DNA of 18,522 nt from an uncultured Lachnospiraceae bacterium (GCA_959022495.1 CAUEYX010000053.1:1-18522); one strand, 5' to 3'; shown: positions 1 to 7,939, numbered from the stretch's first letter. Notes: a model not told the origin generated them from the sequence alone. Translations and numbers: made by a program.

Positions 1-9
1 AGCTTTCGA

Positions 10-41
10 TGGAAGTTACTTCGAGAAAGTGGAAGTTACTT
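10..41. repeat. 12-bp direct repeat, 20-bp period
   Basis: TGGAAGTTACTT occurs at 10-21 and again, identically, at 30-41, so the two copies are 20 bp apart, close to two helical turns. The octamer AGAAAGTG also appears twice, at 24-31 and 54-61. Repeats on the same face of the helix suit a cooperative DNA-binding protein, but nothing identifies one, and the upstream gene lies outside the window. Function is inference; the repeat itself is seen directly. Confidence 0.5.
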
Positions 42-125
42 TAAAAATTGACCAGAAAGTGTGGCATAGGATACTTTGGAGTAAAAAAACAGGAAAATAC
101 AGAAATCTGTGAAGTTGCGGGGGGA

Positions 126-186
126 TGTGGTATAATGATCGCACGATGTGCGATCCAGGGCGATTACATCGCCCCGCCCCATTACA
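126..186 (+). repeat. Promoter-palindrome repeat unit, copy 1
   Basis: A 61-bp unit is present here and again at 254-314, with two differences (positions 169 and 175, T/C and C/T). It contains an extended -10 box, then the perfect palindrome GATCGCACGATGTGCGATC (137-155; 8-bp arms, 3-nt centre), then the hairpin GGGCGA-TTACA-TCGCCC (158-174). In this copy a third hairpin, CCCCAT-TAC-ATGGGG (177-191), and a closing octamer ATTATACC (192-199, the reverse complement of GGTATAAT at 129-136) extend it into a cloverleaf-like shape. It may be a tandem duplication of the addB control region or a small palindromic repeat element. Confidence 0.8.
128..136 (+). promoter_or_regulatory. Extended -10 promoter, distal addB copy
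   Basis: TGGTATAAT is a perfect extended -10 element (TGn plus TATAAT at 131-136). No convincing -35 hexamer lies 16-18 bp upstream, which is typical where the TG motif compensates. Transcription would start near 142-144, inside the following palindrome, so that palindrome is better placed as a DNA operator than as a transcript hairpin for this promoter. Confidence 0.6.
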
Positions 187-253
187 TGGGGATTATACCG
201 TGAGCCACTGCTTGGAAAGAAAATGCCCTGTCGGGCGCTTCCTTTCCTGCGCT

Positions 254-314
254 TGTGGTATAATGATCGCACGATGTGCGATCCAGGGCGATTACACCGC
301 CCTGCCCCATTACA
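254..314 (+). repeat. Promoter-palindrome repeat unit, copy 2
   Basis: This second copy of the 61-bp unit matches copy 1 at 59 of 61 positions. The palindrome is unchanged (265-283). The second hairpin is re-registered: CAGGGCG at 284-290 pairs with CGCCCTG at 298-304, a 7-bp stem. The match ends at ATTACA, immediately before the addB ribosome site, so the third hairpin and closing octamer of copy 1 are absent here. Confidence 0.8.
256..264 (+). promoter_or_regulatory. Extended -10 promoter, proximal addB copy
   Basis: TGGTATAAT with TATAAT at 259-264 is the copy-2 promoter and the one closest to addB. A start near 270 would give an untranslated leader of roughly 55 nt. No strong -35 is visible. 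The palindrome at 265-283 overlaps the expected start point, which suggests operator control by an unknown regulator. Confidence 0.65.
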
Positions 315-324
315 GGAGGATGAT

Positions 325-3300
325 ATGTCATTACAGTTTATTTTTGGAAATTCGGGCGGGGGGAAATCCTACTGCCTTTACAAGACCGTCATAGAGGATT
401 CCCTCCGGCACCCGGAGAGAAATTATCTTGTTCTCGTACCGGAACAGTTTACGATGCAGACACAGAAGGACCTCTGTCTGATGCATCCCAGGGGCGGGAT
501 CATGAATATTGACGTCCTGAGCTTCGGACGTCTGGCCCACCGGATCTTCGAGGAGGTGGGGAGAGATAATCTTCCGGTTCTGGATGACGAAGGGAAAAAT
601 CTCGTGCTGAGAAAGATTGCCGGGAATTTTGAAGAGGAGCTCACGGTTTTAAAAGGAAATTTGAAAAAGCAGGGGTACATCAGCGAGATCAAGTCCGTGC
701 TGTCAGAGTTTACCCAGTACGGTGTGGATCTGGACCGGATTGACACGTTTATGGATGGGCTGGAGCAGGAGAGTTATCTTTATTATAAATTAAAGGATAT
801 CCGCAGGCTCTATGAGGGGTTTGAGGATTATCTGAGAGAAAAATATATTACAAAAGAAGAGATGCTTGACGTGCTCAGCAGTGTGGTTCCCCAGTCCAAG
901 ATCCTGAAGGACAGTGTGGTGGCCATGGATGGGTTTACCGGGTTTACTCCTGTGCAGGACAGGCTGCTGGGAGAACTGTTCAAAGCATGCGCGAAAGTGA
1001 TGATCACCGTGGAGATGGATCAGAGGGTAGATCCTTTCATCTACCGGCATCCCTATGAGCTCTTTGCCCTCAGCAGGCAGATGGTCACGTCTCTTGTCAA
1101 AATTGCCGGGGAGACGGGGACCCAGGTTGACGAGCCGGTGTATCTGTACGACAGCCCGCCTTACCGCTTCCGGGAGAATCCGGAGCTGGCGTTCCTGGAG
1201 TCAGAGCTGTTCCGGTATTCCGGGAAACAGTTCGGCGCAGATTCAGGAGAGGCAGCGGAGGAAAAGAAAGCTTCCGCGGGAGAAGAGGGAGCGCTGTCCC
1301 TCCATGAGGCGCGCAGTCCGCGGCAGGAGGCGCAGTATGTGGCAGAAACCATCCGTTATCTGGTGAGAAAGAAGGGATACCGTTACCGGGATATTGCTGT
1401 GATTGCGGCGGATATGAATGTTTACGCGGACGCGCTGGAGAAGGCCTGCGGGACGTTTGGCATCCCGGTGTTTATGGACCACAAGAAAAGTATTCTGCTG
1501 AATTCCTTTGTAGAGTATGTGCGGAGCCTGCTGGCCATGGCGGAGCAGAATTTTACTTATGAGAGTGTATTCCGGCACCTGCGGACCGGGCTGTGCGGAT
1601 TCACGGACGGGGAGATCGACCGTCTGGAAAATTACTGCCTTGCCCTGGGAATCAAGGGATACAAGAAATGGCAGGCTGCGTGGGTGAGACGGAACGCGCG
1701 GACAAGCGGGGAAGAACTGCAGGAGCTGAATCATCTGAGAGTACAATTTGTAGAAAAGACCAGTGCTTTGATGGCGGTATTAAAGCAGCGGAAAAAGACC
1801 GTGCGGGACGTGACTCTGGCGGTGTATGAATATATTGCAGGGGAACAACTGCAGGAACAGCTGGCCAGGATGGAGCAGAAATTTCAGGCACAGGGGGAGC
1901 TGGCCCTTGCCAAAGAATATGCCCAGGTCTACCGGATCGTGCTGGAGCTCTTTGATAAGTTTGTGGAGCTTCTCGGGGACGAGCCTGTTTCCCTGAAAGA
2001 ATACTGTGATCTGCTGGACGCGGGGGTTGAGGAGGCGAAGGTTGGGGTGATCCCGCCCAGTATGGACCAGGTGGTGATCGGAGATGTGGAGAGGACAAGG
2101 ATTAAGAATATCCGGGCCCTTTTCTTCGTGGGGGCGAACGACGTGCTCCTTCCGGGGAATACAGGGGGAGGCGGGTTTCTCTCAGAGCGGGACAGAGAAC
2201 AGTTCCAGAAGGAGAACATCACCCTGTCACCCGGACCGAAGGAAAAGATATATATTCAGAAATTCTACCTATATATGAATCTGACGAAACCGTCGGAGCG
2301 GCTCTTCCTTTCTTGGTCAAAGGTATCAGGAGAGGGCAGGTCCCTGCGCCCTGCCTATCTGGTACAGGATATCCGGCGCCTCTTTCCGGGTCTGCGGCCG
2401 GTGGACGAGGACAAGCGGGGCCTGCGCGGGCGCGAGATGACAAGGAAGACCGGCATACAGCGGGTGGCGGCGGGGCTCCGGGAACGCCGGGAAGGTGTGG
2501 ATGATGAATGGAAAGAGCTGTATACGTGGTTCGCGGGGGATGAAAAGAGCAGGAAAGACACCGCGCAGATCCTAAGGGCGGCCTTTTTGAGAAAGGATGT
2601 CCAGCCTCTGGGGGCGGAGCGGGCCAGGGAACTTTACCCGGACCGGGAACATGTCAGTGTGACGAGGCTGGAACAGTTCGCGTCCTGCGCGTATGCTCAT
2701 TTCCTCAGTTACGGCCTTCGTCTTTCAGACAGGGAGGAGTACGGGTTTGAAGCGCTGGATCTGGGGAATATCGCCCACCAGTCTCTGGAACGTTTCTCCA
2801 GGAAGGCGGACAGAGAGAATATAAGCTGGACAGAGATTCCGCCTGAGAAGCGGGATGAGCTGATCTCGGAGAGTGTGGAGGAAAGCGTGATCGATTACGG
2901 CAACACCGTGCTTTTCAGTTCGGCGAGAAATGAATACATGATCGGGCGGATTAAGCGTTTGATCGGACGCTCTGTCTGGGCACTTACCCGGCAGCTGGAG
3001 AAGGGGGATTTCGTGCCCAGCGGTTATGAGATGAAGTTTGGAAGCGGCAAGATCGACCGCATCGACACATGCGAGGATGGGGAGTACGTGTATGTGAAGG
3101 TCACAGATTATAAGACCGGGATGAAGAGCTTTGATATCACGGCCCTGTACCACGGGCTGCAGATGCAGCTCCCGGTCTACTTGAATGCGGCGGCCAATGT
3201 GGAAGCGCGGAGACACCCCGGGAAGGAGATCGTGCCCGCGGGCATCTTCTATTACAGAATCCAGGACCCGGTTGTCCCGGCTGAAGACAGCGATGAGGCC

Positions 3301-3741
3301 GTGGAGAGGAGCCTGTTAAAAGAACTGAAGCTGGACGGGCTCATCAACGGGGATGAGGACGTGGTTTCCCATCTGGAACATGATTTAACCGGGGCGTCTG
3401 TCCTGTTTCCGATGGGCCGCAATAAGGACGGAAGCTTAAGCCGGAGTTCCCGGGCTCTGCCGGGGGAGGCATTTGAGACGGTATTAAAATATACGGAGGA
3501 GAAAGAAGGGACTCTCAAGGATGAAATGTATGCGGGGAAAGTGCAGGCCCTCCCATATGAGATGGGGGAGAGCACAGGCTGTGATTACTGCCCCTATCAT
3601 GATATCTGCGGCTTTGACCTGAGGATCAGCGGGTGCGCGTACCGGAGGCTGGAGAAGCTGGACATAGAAGAAGCGGTGGCGGCGATGGCTGCCGCGGTGC
3701 AGGAGAAAAAAGGACACGGGAATGGAGGTGAGCGGGAATGA
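325..3741 (+). CDS. addB: ATP-dependent helicase/nuclease subunit B (AddB)
   Basis: AddB is the second nuclease subunit of the AddAB helicase-nuclease, which resects double-strand breaks so that RecA can load. The protein is 1138 aa, normal for the family. A Walker A motif GNSGGGKS lies at residues 8-15. The C-terminal RecB-type nuclease core includes D928 and K930 in TDYKTG. Four cysteines, C788, C1086, C1089 and C1095, have the single-Cys then Cys-x2-Cys-x5-Cys spacing of the AddB 4Fe-4S staple. The frame is open back to 148, but the start at 325 is chosen because AGGAGG at 314-319 sits 5 nt before it and the Walker motif then falls at the usual N-terminal position; the upstream extension would translate promoter repeats. 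The stop overlaps the addA start (ATGA), implying coupled translation. Confidence 0.97.
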   Translation: MSLQFIFGNSGGGKSYCLYKTVIEDSLRHPERNYLVLVPEQFTMQTQKDLCLMHPRGGIMNIDVLSFGRLAHRIFEEVGRDNLPVLDDEGKNLVLRKIAGNFEEELTVLKGNLKKQGYISEIKSVLSEFTQYGVDLDRIDTFMDGLEQESYLYYKLKDIRRLYEGFEDYLREKYITKEEMLDVLSSVVPQSKILKDSVVAMDGFTGFTPVQDRLLGELFKACAKVMITVEMDQRVDPFIYRHPYELFALSRQMVTSLVKIAGETGTQVDEPVYLYDSPPYRFRENPELAFLESELFRYSGKQFGADSGEAAEEKKASAGEEGALSLHEARSPRQEAQYVAETIRYLVRKKGYRYRDIAVIAADMNVYADALEKACGTFGIPVFMDHKKSILLNSFVEYVRSLLAMAEQNFTYESVFRHLRTGLCGFTDGEIDRLENYCLALGIKGYKKWQAAWVRRNARTSGEELQELNHLRVQFVEKTSALMAVLKQRKKTVRDVTLAVYEYIAGEQLQEQLARMEQKFQAQGELALAKEYAQVYRIVLELFDKFVELLGDEPVSLKEYCDLLDAGVEEAKVGVIPPSMDQVVIGDVERTRIKNIRALFFVGANDVLLPGNTGGGGFLSERDREQFQKENITLSPGPKEKIYIQKFYLYMNLTKPSERLFLSWSKVSGEGRSLRPAYLVQDIRRLFPGLRPVDEDKRGLRGREMTRKTGIQRVAAGLRERREGVDDEWKELYTWFAGDEKSRKDTAQILRAAFLRKDVQPLGAERARELYPDREHVSVTRLEQFASCAYAHFLSYGLRLSDREEYGFEALDLGNIAHQSLERFSRKADRENISWTEIPPEKRDELISESVEESVIDYGNTVLFSSARNEYMIGRIKRLIGRSVWALTRQLEKGDFVPSGYEMKFGSGKIDRIDTCEDGEYVYVKVTDYKTGMKSFDITALYHGLQMQLPVYLNAAANVEARRHPGKEIVPAGIFYYRIQDPVVPAEDSDEAVERSLLKELKLDGLINGDEDVVSHLEHDLTGASVLFPMGRNKDGSLSRSSRALPGEAFETVLKYTEEKEGTLKDEMYAGKVQALPYEMGESTGCDYCPYHDICGFDLRISGCAYRRLEKLDIEEAVAAMAAAVQEKKGHGNGGERE

Positions 3742-6700
3742 GCGTGAAATGGACAGAAGAGCAGCAGAAAGTGATTGACCTAAGGGACCGGAATATTCTG
3801 GTGTCAGCGGCGGCGGGGTCCGGCAAGACCGCGGTGCTGGTGGAGCGCATCATTCAGAGGATCACAGAGAAAGAACATCCCGTGGATGTGGACCGCCTGC
3901 TGGTTGTGACCTTTACCGAAGCCGCGGCGGCAGAGATGAAAGAGCGGATTACAATGGCTCTGGAAAAGAAATTGGAGGAGAATCCGGGGGATGCCCGCCT
4001 TGAGCAGCAAGTATCTCTGATTCACAGCGCGGCAGTTACAACGATCCACAGCTTCTGCCTGTCTGTCGTCCGGGAACATTTTCATGTGATTGGCATTGAC
4101 CCGGGGTTCCGCATCGCGGAGGAGGGAGAATTAAAGCTTCTCCGCCAGGATGTGCTGGATGAACTGCTGGAGGCGTGCTACGCGGAAGGAACGGAGGAAT
4201 TCTTTGATTTTGCAGAGCGGTTTGGAACGGGGCGCAGTGACCGGAAGATCGAGGAGCTGATTCTGAAGCTGTATGAGTATTCCCGCGGCTATCCTCAGCC
4301 GAAGAAATGGCTGGACTCCTGTGTGAGAGCTTATGAGATGCCGGAGGGGGAAACTGCCGGAAAGGGACTAGGAGACACGGATGCGTCTGAGGAAGGGGAG
4401 CAGGTCTTTGACGGTGGTTCTCTTGGGCGGCGGGCAGCTCAGAGGGTATGCCGCCGCGCGGGGGATGTGCGCCGGATTCTGGAGCGGGCATTGAAGATCT
4501 GTGAAGAGCCGGATGGCCCGTATATGTATGGAGATATGCTGGAGTCGGATCTGGAACAGGCGGCGCGGCTGGAAAAGACGCGGGAATTTGACAGACAATA
4601 TGATGTGGTCCGCGGATTTGGATGGAAGCGTCTTTCGGCAAAGAAGGATGACACGGTATCCGGCGAGAAAAAGGAAGCAGTGAAGAGGCTGCGTGAGCAG
4701 GCCAAGAAATTAATAAAAGAGATGCAGGAGGTCTATTTCTATGCGCCCTGCAGGGAATGGGAGCAGGACATGAGGCGCGCCTGCCCTTCCATGAGGACCC
4801 TTGCCGGGCTTGTGAAGAAGTTTTCGGATCTGTTCAGCGAGAAGAAGCGGAGCAGGAATCTGATTGACTTTCATGACATGGAGCAGTTTGCCCTGGCGAT
4901 CCTGACTGTGGAAAAGGACGGGGAGCTGGCGCCGTCACCGGTGGCGGGGGAATACCAGGAACGGTTCGAGGAAGTGATGATCGATGAGTACCAGGACAGC
5001 AACCTGGTCCAGGAGACGATTCTCACAAGTGTATCCAGAGTATCCCTTGGCGGATACAATCTCTTCATGGTGGGGGATGTGAAGCAGAGCATATACAGCT
5101 TCCGTCTGTCCCGGCCGGAGCTTTTCATGGAGAAATACCACACATACAGTCTGTCCGATGGTGTGAAACAGCGGATTGACCTGCACAAGAATTTCCGCAG
5201 CCGCCCGGAAGTGCTGGAAAGTGTGAACGATCTTTTCCGCCAGATTATGGGAAGAGATTTCGGCGGGATCGAGTACGATGACAGCGCGGCTCTGTATGCG
5301 GGGGCGGATTTCCCGGTCCTGCCGGCGTGCGCGGTGGAAGCGGGATTCTCTGACAAAACGGAGCTTCTGCTGCTGGATAAGGCAGATACCGGGGAGGAAG
5401 ACGCGCGCAGGGCCGAGGCCCGCATGATCGCCCGGAGGATCAGGGAACTTATGGGAAACGGTGTGGTCATTGACCGGGAGAACGGCGGATACCGCCGGGT
5501 ACAGTACCGGGATATGGTGATCCTGACCCGGAGCATTAAAGGCTGGGCGGAAGATTTGGCGGCGGTCCTTGCGGAGGAAGGGATTCCTGCCTATTCCGTG
5601 AGCCGGGAGGGGTATTTTGAGACCTACGAGGTCAGCGTTCTGCTGGATTATCTGAAGATACTGGATAACGCGAGGCAGGATCTTCCTCTGGCGGCGGTTC
5701 TGACCTCTCCCTTTGGCAGCCTGACTACAGAAGAACTGGCAGAGATCCGGATCGCTTTCCCCAACCTTCCCTTTTATGAGGCGGCTTTTGCCTATGCAGC
5801 CGGCACCTGTGAAAATGAGGAGGAGCCGGCAGGGGAGGAAACAGAGGGCGCATCGGCTCCCTTGGAAGGCCTTGGCGCGGGAAGCGTCAGCGGCTCGGCA
5901 ATAGGTGGAAGAAGAGAACGAAATGGCAGGCTTCAGCGGAAGCTGGGGGAGTTTTACAGCCGGACTGCCTATTTCCGGGAAAAGGTACCGTACACCCCAG
6001 TCCATGAACTGCTGACAGAGATCATCGAGGATACCGGGTACGGGCTTTCCATCGCGGCAATGCCGGCGGGCGCCCAGAGGGAGGCAAATGTAGAGATGCT
6101 GGTGGAGAAGGCATCCACTTTTGAGGGGACCAGCTATAAAGGGCTCTTTCATTTCGTGCGCTATATCAGCCAGCTCAAAAAGTATGATGTAGATTACGGA
6201 GAAGCGGGAATCATGGATGAACAGTCAGACACCGTCCGTATTATGAGTATCCATAAGAGCAAAGGTCTGGAGTTCCCGATTGTGTTTACAGCGGGGATGG
6301 GGAAACGCTTCAACATGCAGGATGCAAAGGGCAGCGTGATCCTGCATCCGGAATGGGGAGCAGGTCTGGATGACATTGACCTTGAGAGGCGGACAAAAAA
6401 GCCGGTTTTCTTAAAGAAAATGATCCGGGAGGAGTCCATGCTGGAGACGCTGGCGGAAGAGATGCGCATCCTTTATGTAGCACTGACCCGGGCAAAGGAA
6501 AAGCTGATTATGACAGGATGCACGGATCTGGAGGGCCTGGCAGGAGGAGCAGGGAACATGGGGATCTTCCGCGCGGAAGGCGCCAGGTGTTACCTGGACT
6601 GGGTAATTCCCGCTGTGCTGGCGCAGACAGATGGTGAAGCGGAGGGAGAAGAACGGATAAAAATAAAGCCAGGCGCGTCTGTGGAGCTTCGGACCATGTC

Positions 6701-7505
6701 CGGGGCGGACTTGATGCCCGGACCCGCACAGGAACGCGCGGAGGAGCTGGCCCTGGATGTCCTGGAACACTGGGATACATCCGCGGTGTATGTGCCAAAA
6801 CTCCGGGCGCAGCTGGAAGAGCAGATGGATTACGTCTATCCCTATGAGGAAGCCGGGCGGATGAAACTGAAATTTACCGTATCTGAATTAAAGAAGCGGA
6901 CAGTCCTTGCGGAGGAAGCTGGGCAGGAAATGTATGAGGAGCCGGAAGTTGTGCCCCTGATCCCCGGATTCCTGCGGGAGGAGGAGGAACTGACTGGGGC
7001 GCCGCGGGGCAGCGCCTATCACAAGCTGCTGGAGCTTTTAGACTTTACAGAAGTCTATGATGAGAAAAGCCTGCCGGCAGCGGTGGAAGCGCTTCGAGAG
7101 GACGGGAGGCTGTCCGCGGAGATGGCGGCGTGCATCCGCCCGGAAGACATTTTACGTTTCCTTGGCTGCGAGAGCGGGAGACGGATGAGAGAGGCGGCAG
7201 GAAGAGGGACACTGTTTAAAGAGCAGCCCTTTGTCCTTGGCATCGACGCGGCAGAGATCTACCCCCAGGATCAGTCCGGGGAAAAGATTCTCGTGCAGGG
7301 AATTATCGACGTGTATTTTGAGGAGGAGGACGGCCTTGTGGTGCTGGATTATAAGACAGACAACGTGCGAAGCGCTCGGGAGCTTAAAGAAAAATATTAC
7401 GCGCAGCTTGATTATTATGCGCAGGCGCTGACGCGGCTGACCGGCAGGCCGGTGAAAGAAAAGATAATTTATTCATTCACGCTGGGAGAGGAAATTGCGG
7501 TATGA
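3738..7505 (+). CDS. addA: ATP-dependent helicase/nuclease subunit A (AddA)
   Basis: AddA is the UvrD-like 3'-5' helicase and nuclease motor of AddAB; with AddB it processes broken ends until a Chi site is met. At 1255 aa it has full family length. Visible motifs: Walker A AAAGSGKT (24-31), Walker B/motif II DEYQDS (416-421), motif IV-like LHKNFRSRPEVL, motif V VRIMSIHKSKGLEFP, motif VI LYVALTRAKEKL, and a C-terminal RecB-family nuclease with D1191 in GIIDVY plus D1204 and K1206 in LDYKTD. GGAGGTG at 3724-3730 lies 7 nt before the ATG, which overlaps the addB stop. Two low-complexity acidic/glycine-rich stretches (around residues 204-225 and 690-735) look like variable surface insertions. Function is secure. 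Confidence 0.97.
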   Translation: MSVKWTEEQQKVIDLRDRNILVSAAAGSGKTAVLVERIIQRITEKEHPVDVDRLLVVTFTEAAAAEMKERITMALEKKLEENPGDARLEQQVSLIHSAAVTTIHSFCLSVVREHFHVIGIDPGFRIAEEGELKLLRQDVLDELLEACYAEGTEEFFDFAERFGTGRSDRKIEELILKLYEYSRGYPQPKKWLDSCVRAYEMPEGETAGKGLGDTDASEEGEQVFDGGSLGRRAAQRVCRRAGDVRRILERALKICEEPDGPYMYGDMLESDLEQAARLEKTREFDRQYDVVRGFGWKRLSAKKDDTVSGEKKEAVKRLREQAKKLIKEMQEVYFYAPCREWEQDMRRACPSMRTLAGLVKKFSDLFSEKKRSRNLIDFHDMEQFALAILTVEKDGELAPSPVAGEYQERFEEVMIDEYQDSNLVQETILTSVSRVSLGGYNLFMVGDVKQSIYSFRLSRPELFMEKYHTYSLSDGVKQRIDLHKNFRSRPEVLESVNDLFRQIMGRDFGGIEYDDSAALYAGADFPVLPACAVEAGFSDKTELLLLDKADTGEEDARRAEARMIARRIRELMGNGVVIDRENGGYRRVQYRDMVILTRSIKGWAEDLAAVLAEEGIPAYSVSREGYFETYEVSVLLDYLKILDNARQDLPLAAVLTSPFGSLTTEELAEIRIAFPNLPFYEAAFAYAAGTCENEEEPAGEETEGASAPLEGLGAGSVSGSAIGGRRERNGRLQRKLGEFYSRTAYFREKVPYTPVHELLTEIIEDTGYGLSIAAMPAGAQREANVEMLVEKASTFEGTSYKGLFHFVRYISQLKKYDVDYGEAGIMDEQSDTVRIMSIHKSKGLEFPIVFTAGMGKRFNMQDAKGSVILHPEWGAGLDDIDLERRTKKPVFLKKMIREESMLETLAEEMRILYVALTRAKEKLIMTGCTDLEGLAGGAGNMGIFRAEGARCYLDWVIPAVLAQTDGEAEGEERIKIKPGASVELRTMSGADLMPGPAQERAEELALDVLEHWDTSAVYVPKLRAQLEEQMDYVYPYEEAGRMKLKFTVSELKKRTVLAEEAGQEMYEEPEVVPLIPGFLREEEELTGAPRGSAYHKLLELLDFTEVYDEKSLPAAVEALREDGRLSAEMAACIRPEDILRFLGCESGRRMREAAGRGTLFKEQPFVLGIDAAEIYPQDQSGEKILVQGIIDVYFEEEDGLVVLDYKTDNVRSARELKEKYYAQLDYYAQALTRLTGRPVKEKIIYSFTLGEEIAV

Positions 7506-7774
7506 GTTTTCTTATCTATTATCTTGCAGGAATCAATTTTATTACGTGGGCTGCCTATGGGCTGGATAAGGGCAGGGCAAAAGCAGGGAAATGGCGGGTC
7601 CCGGAGCGGACGCTTCTGATCCTGACAGCGGTGGGCGGGTCCATCGGCGCCCTGGCCGCGATGCTGATGTTCCGCCATAAGACAAAGAAACCTAAATTCG
7701 TGATCGGAGTCCCGGTATTTCTGGCCGCGCACTGTATGCTTACGGTACTGGCGGCGCAGTGGCTGCTCCGGTGA
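7502..7774 (+). CDS. DUF1294 family small membrane protein
   Basis: This 90-residue protein has about three hydrophobic segments, near residues 3-18, 34-52 and 66-88. It shows the DUF1294 pattern: a Y-x-x-DK-x-x-A motif near residue 20, RVPE then LL, a small-residue-rich G-x-x-GA helix, and MFRHKTKKPKF before the last helix. The family has no assigned function. The ATG overlaps the addA stop as ATGA, with a purine-rich GGGAGAGGA at 7484-7492, so it is the third gene of the addBA operon. Whether this linkage reflects a role in DNA repair or only shared transcription cannot be told from sequence. Confidence 0.9.
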   Translation: MSFLIYYLAGINFITWAAYGLDKGRAKAGKWRVPERTLLILTAVGGSIGALAAMLMFRHKTKKPKFVIGVPVFLAAHCMLTVLAAQWLLR

Positions 7775-7794
7775 AGCCCCATGACGCGGCAGAA

Positions 7795-7808
7795 TTTCAA
7801 TATTGAAA
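7795..7808. promoter_or_regulatory. Perfect 14-bp palindrome over the dapL -35 box
   Basis: TTTCAATATTGAAA is a perfect 14-bp palindrome whose right half contains the TTGAAA used here as the -35 box of the dapL promoter. A dimeric repressor bound here would block polymerase. The palindrome is seen directly; its operator role is inference, and AT-rich palindromes also arise by chance. Confidence 0.45.
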
Positions 7809-7831
7809 AATAGAAAAGATTCTGCTAAGAT
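7803..7831 (+). promoter_or_regulatory. Promoter of dapL
   Basis: TTGAAA (7803-7808) and TAAGAT (7826-7831) are separated by exactly 17 bp, and TGC before the -10 adds an extended -10 TG. This is a good sigma-A-type promoter. Transcription would begin near 7838, leaving a leader of about 100 nt before dapL that contains the hairpin and U-run described at 7850-7912. Confidence 0.65.
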
Positions 7832-7849
7832 AGGTCTGGAAATAGCAGA

Positions 7850-7912
7850 GCGGGTTCTGATACTCCTGCGTTCCGCGATGGGGCGGAAAGACAGGGGACA
7901 GTCCCGCTTTTT
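7850..7912 (+). terminator. Intrinsic terminator-like hairpin in the dapL leader
   Basis: Nested stems are GCGGG (7850-7854) with CCCGC (7903-7907), CTG with CAG, CTCCTG (7863-7868) with CAGGGG (7892-7897, one G-T pair), and TTCCGC (7871-7876) with GCGGAA (7883-7888). Five T residues follow at once, and a second five-T run lies at 7916-7920. It could end readthrough from the addBA operon, but it also lies between the only visible dapL promoter and dapL, so it may act as an attenuator. A competing short hairpin CAGA-GCGGGT-TCTG (7846-7859) would trap the first arm. I do not recognise a known riboswitch class. Confidence 0.6.
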
Positions 7913-7939
7913 ATCTTTTTAAGGAAAGGAAGAAGAGAA

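Noticed and set aside
148..324. N-terminal extension of addB by 59 codons
   Set aside because: The extension translates the promoter repeat region and has no ribosome site; AGGAGG at 314-319 clearly serves the ATG at 325.
4935..6152. Long open frame (405 codons) on the minus strand
   Set aside because: It lies wholly within addA, has no recognisable domain, and is the usual antisense shadow of GC-rich coding sequence.
7838..7939. T-box or lysine riboswitch in the dapL leader
   Set aside because: The leader is only about 100 nt and lacks the T-box sequence and the conserved lysine-riboswitch core.
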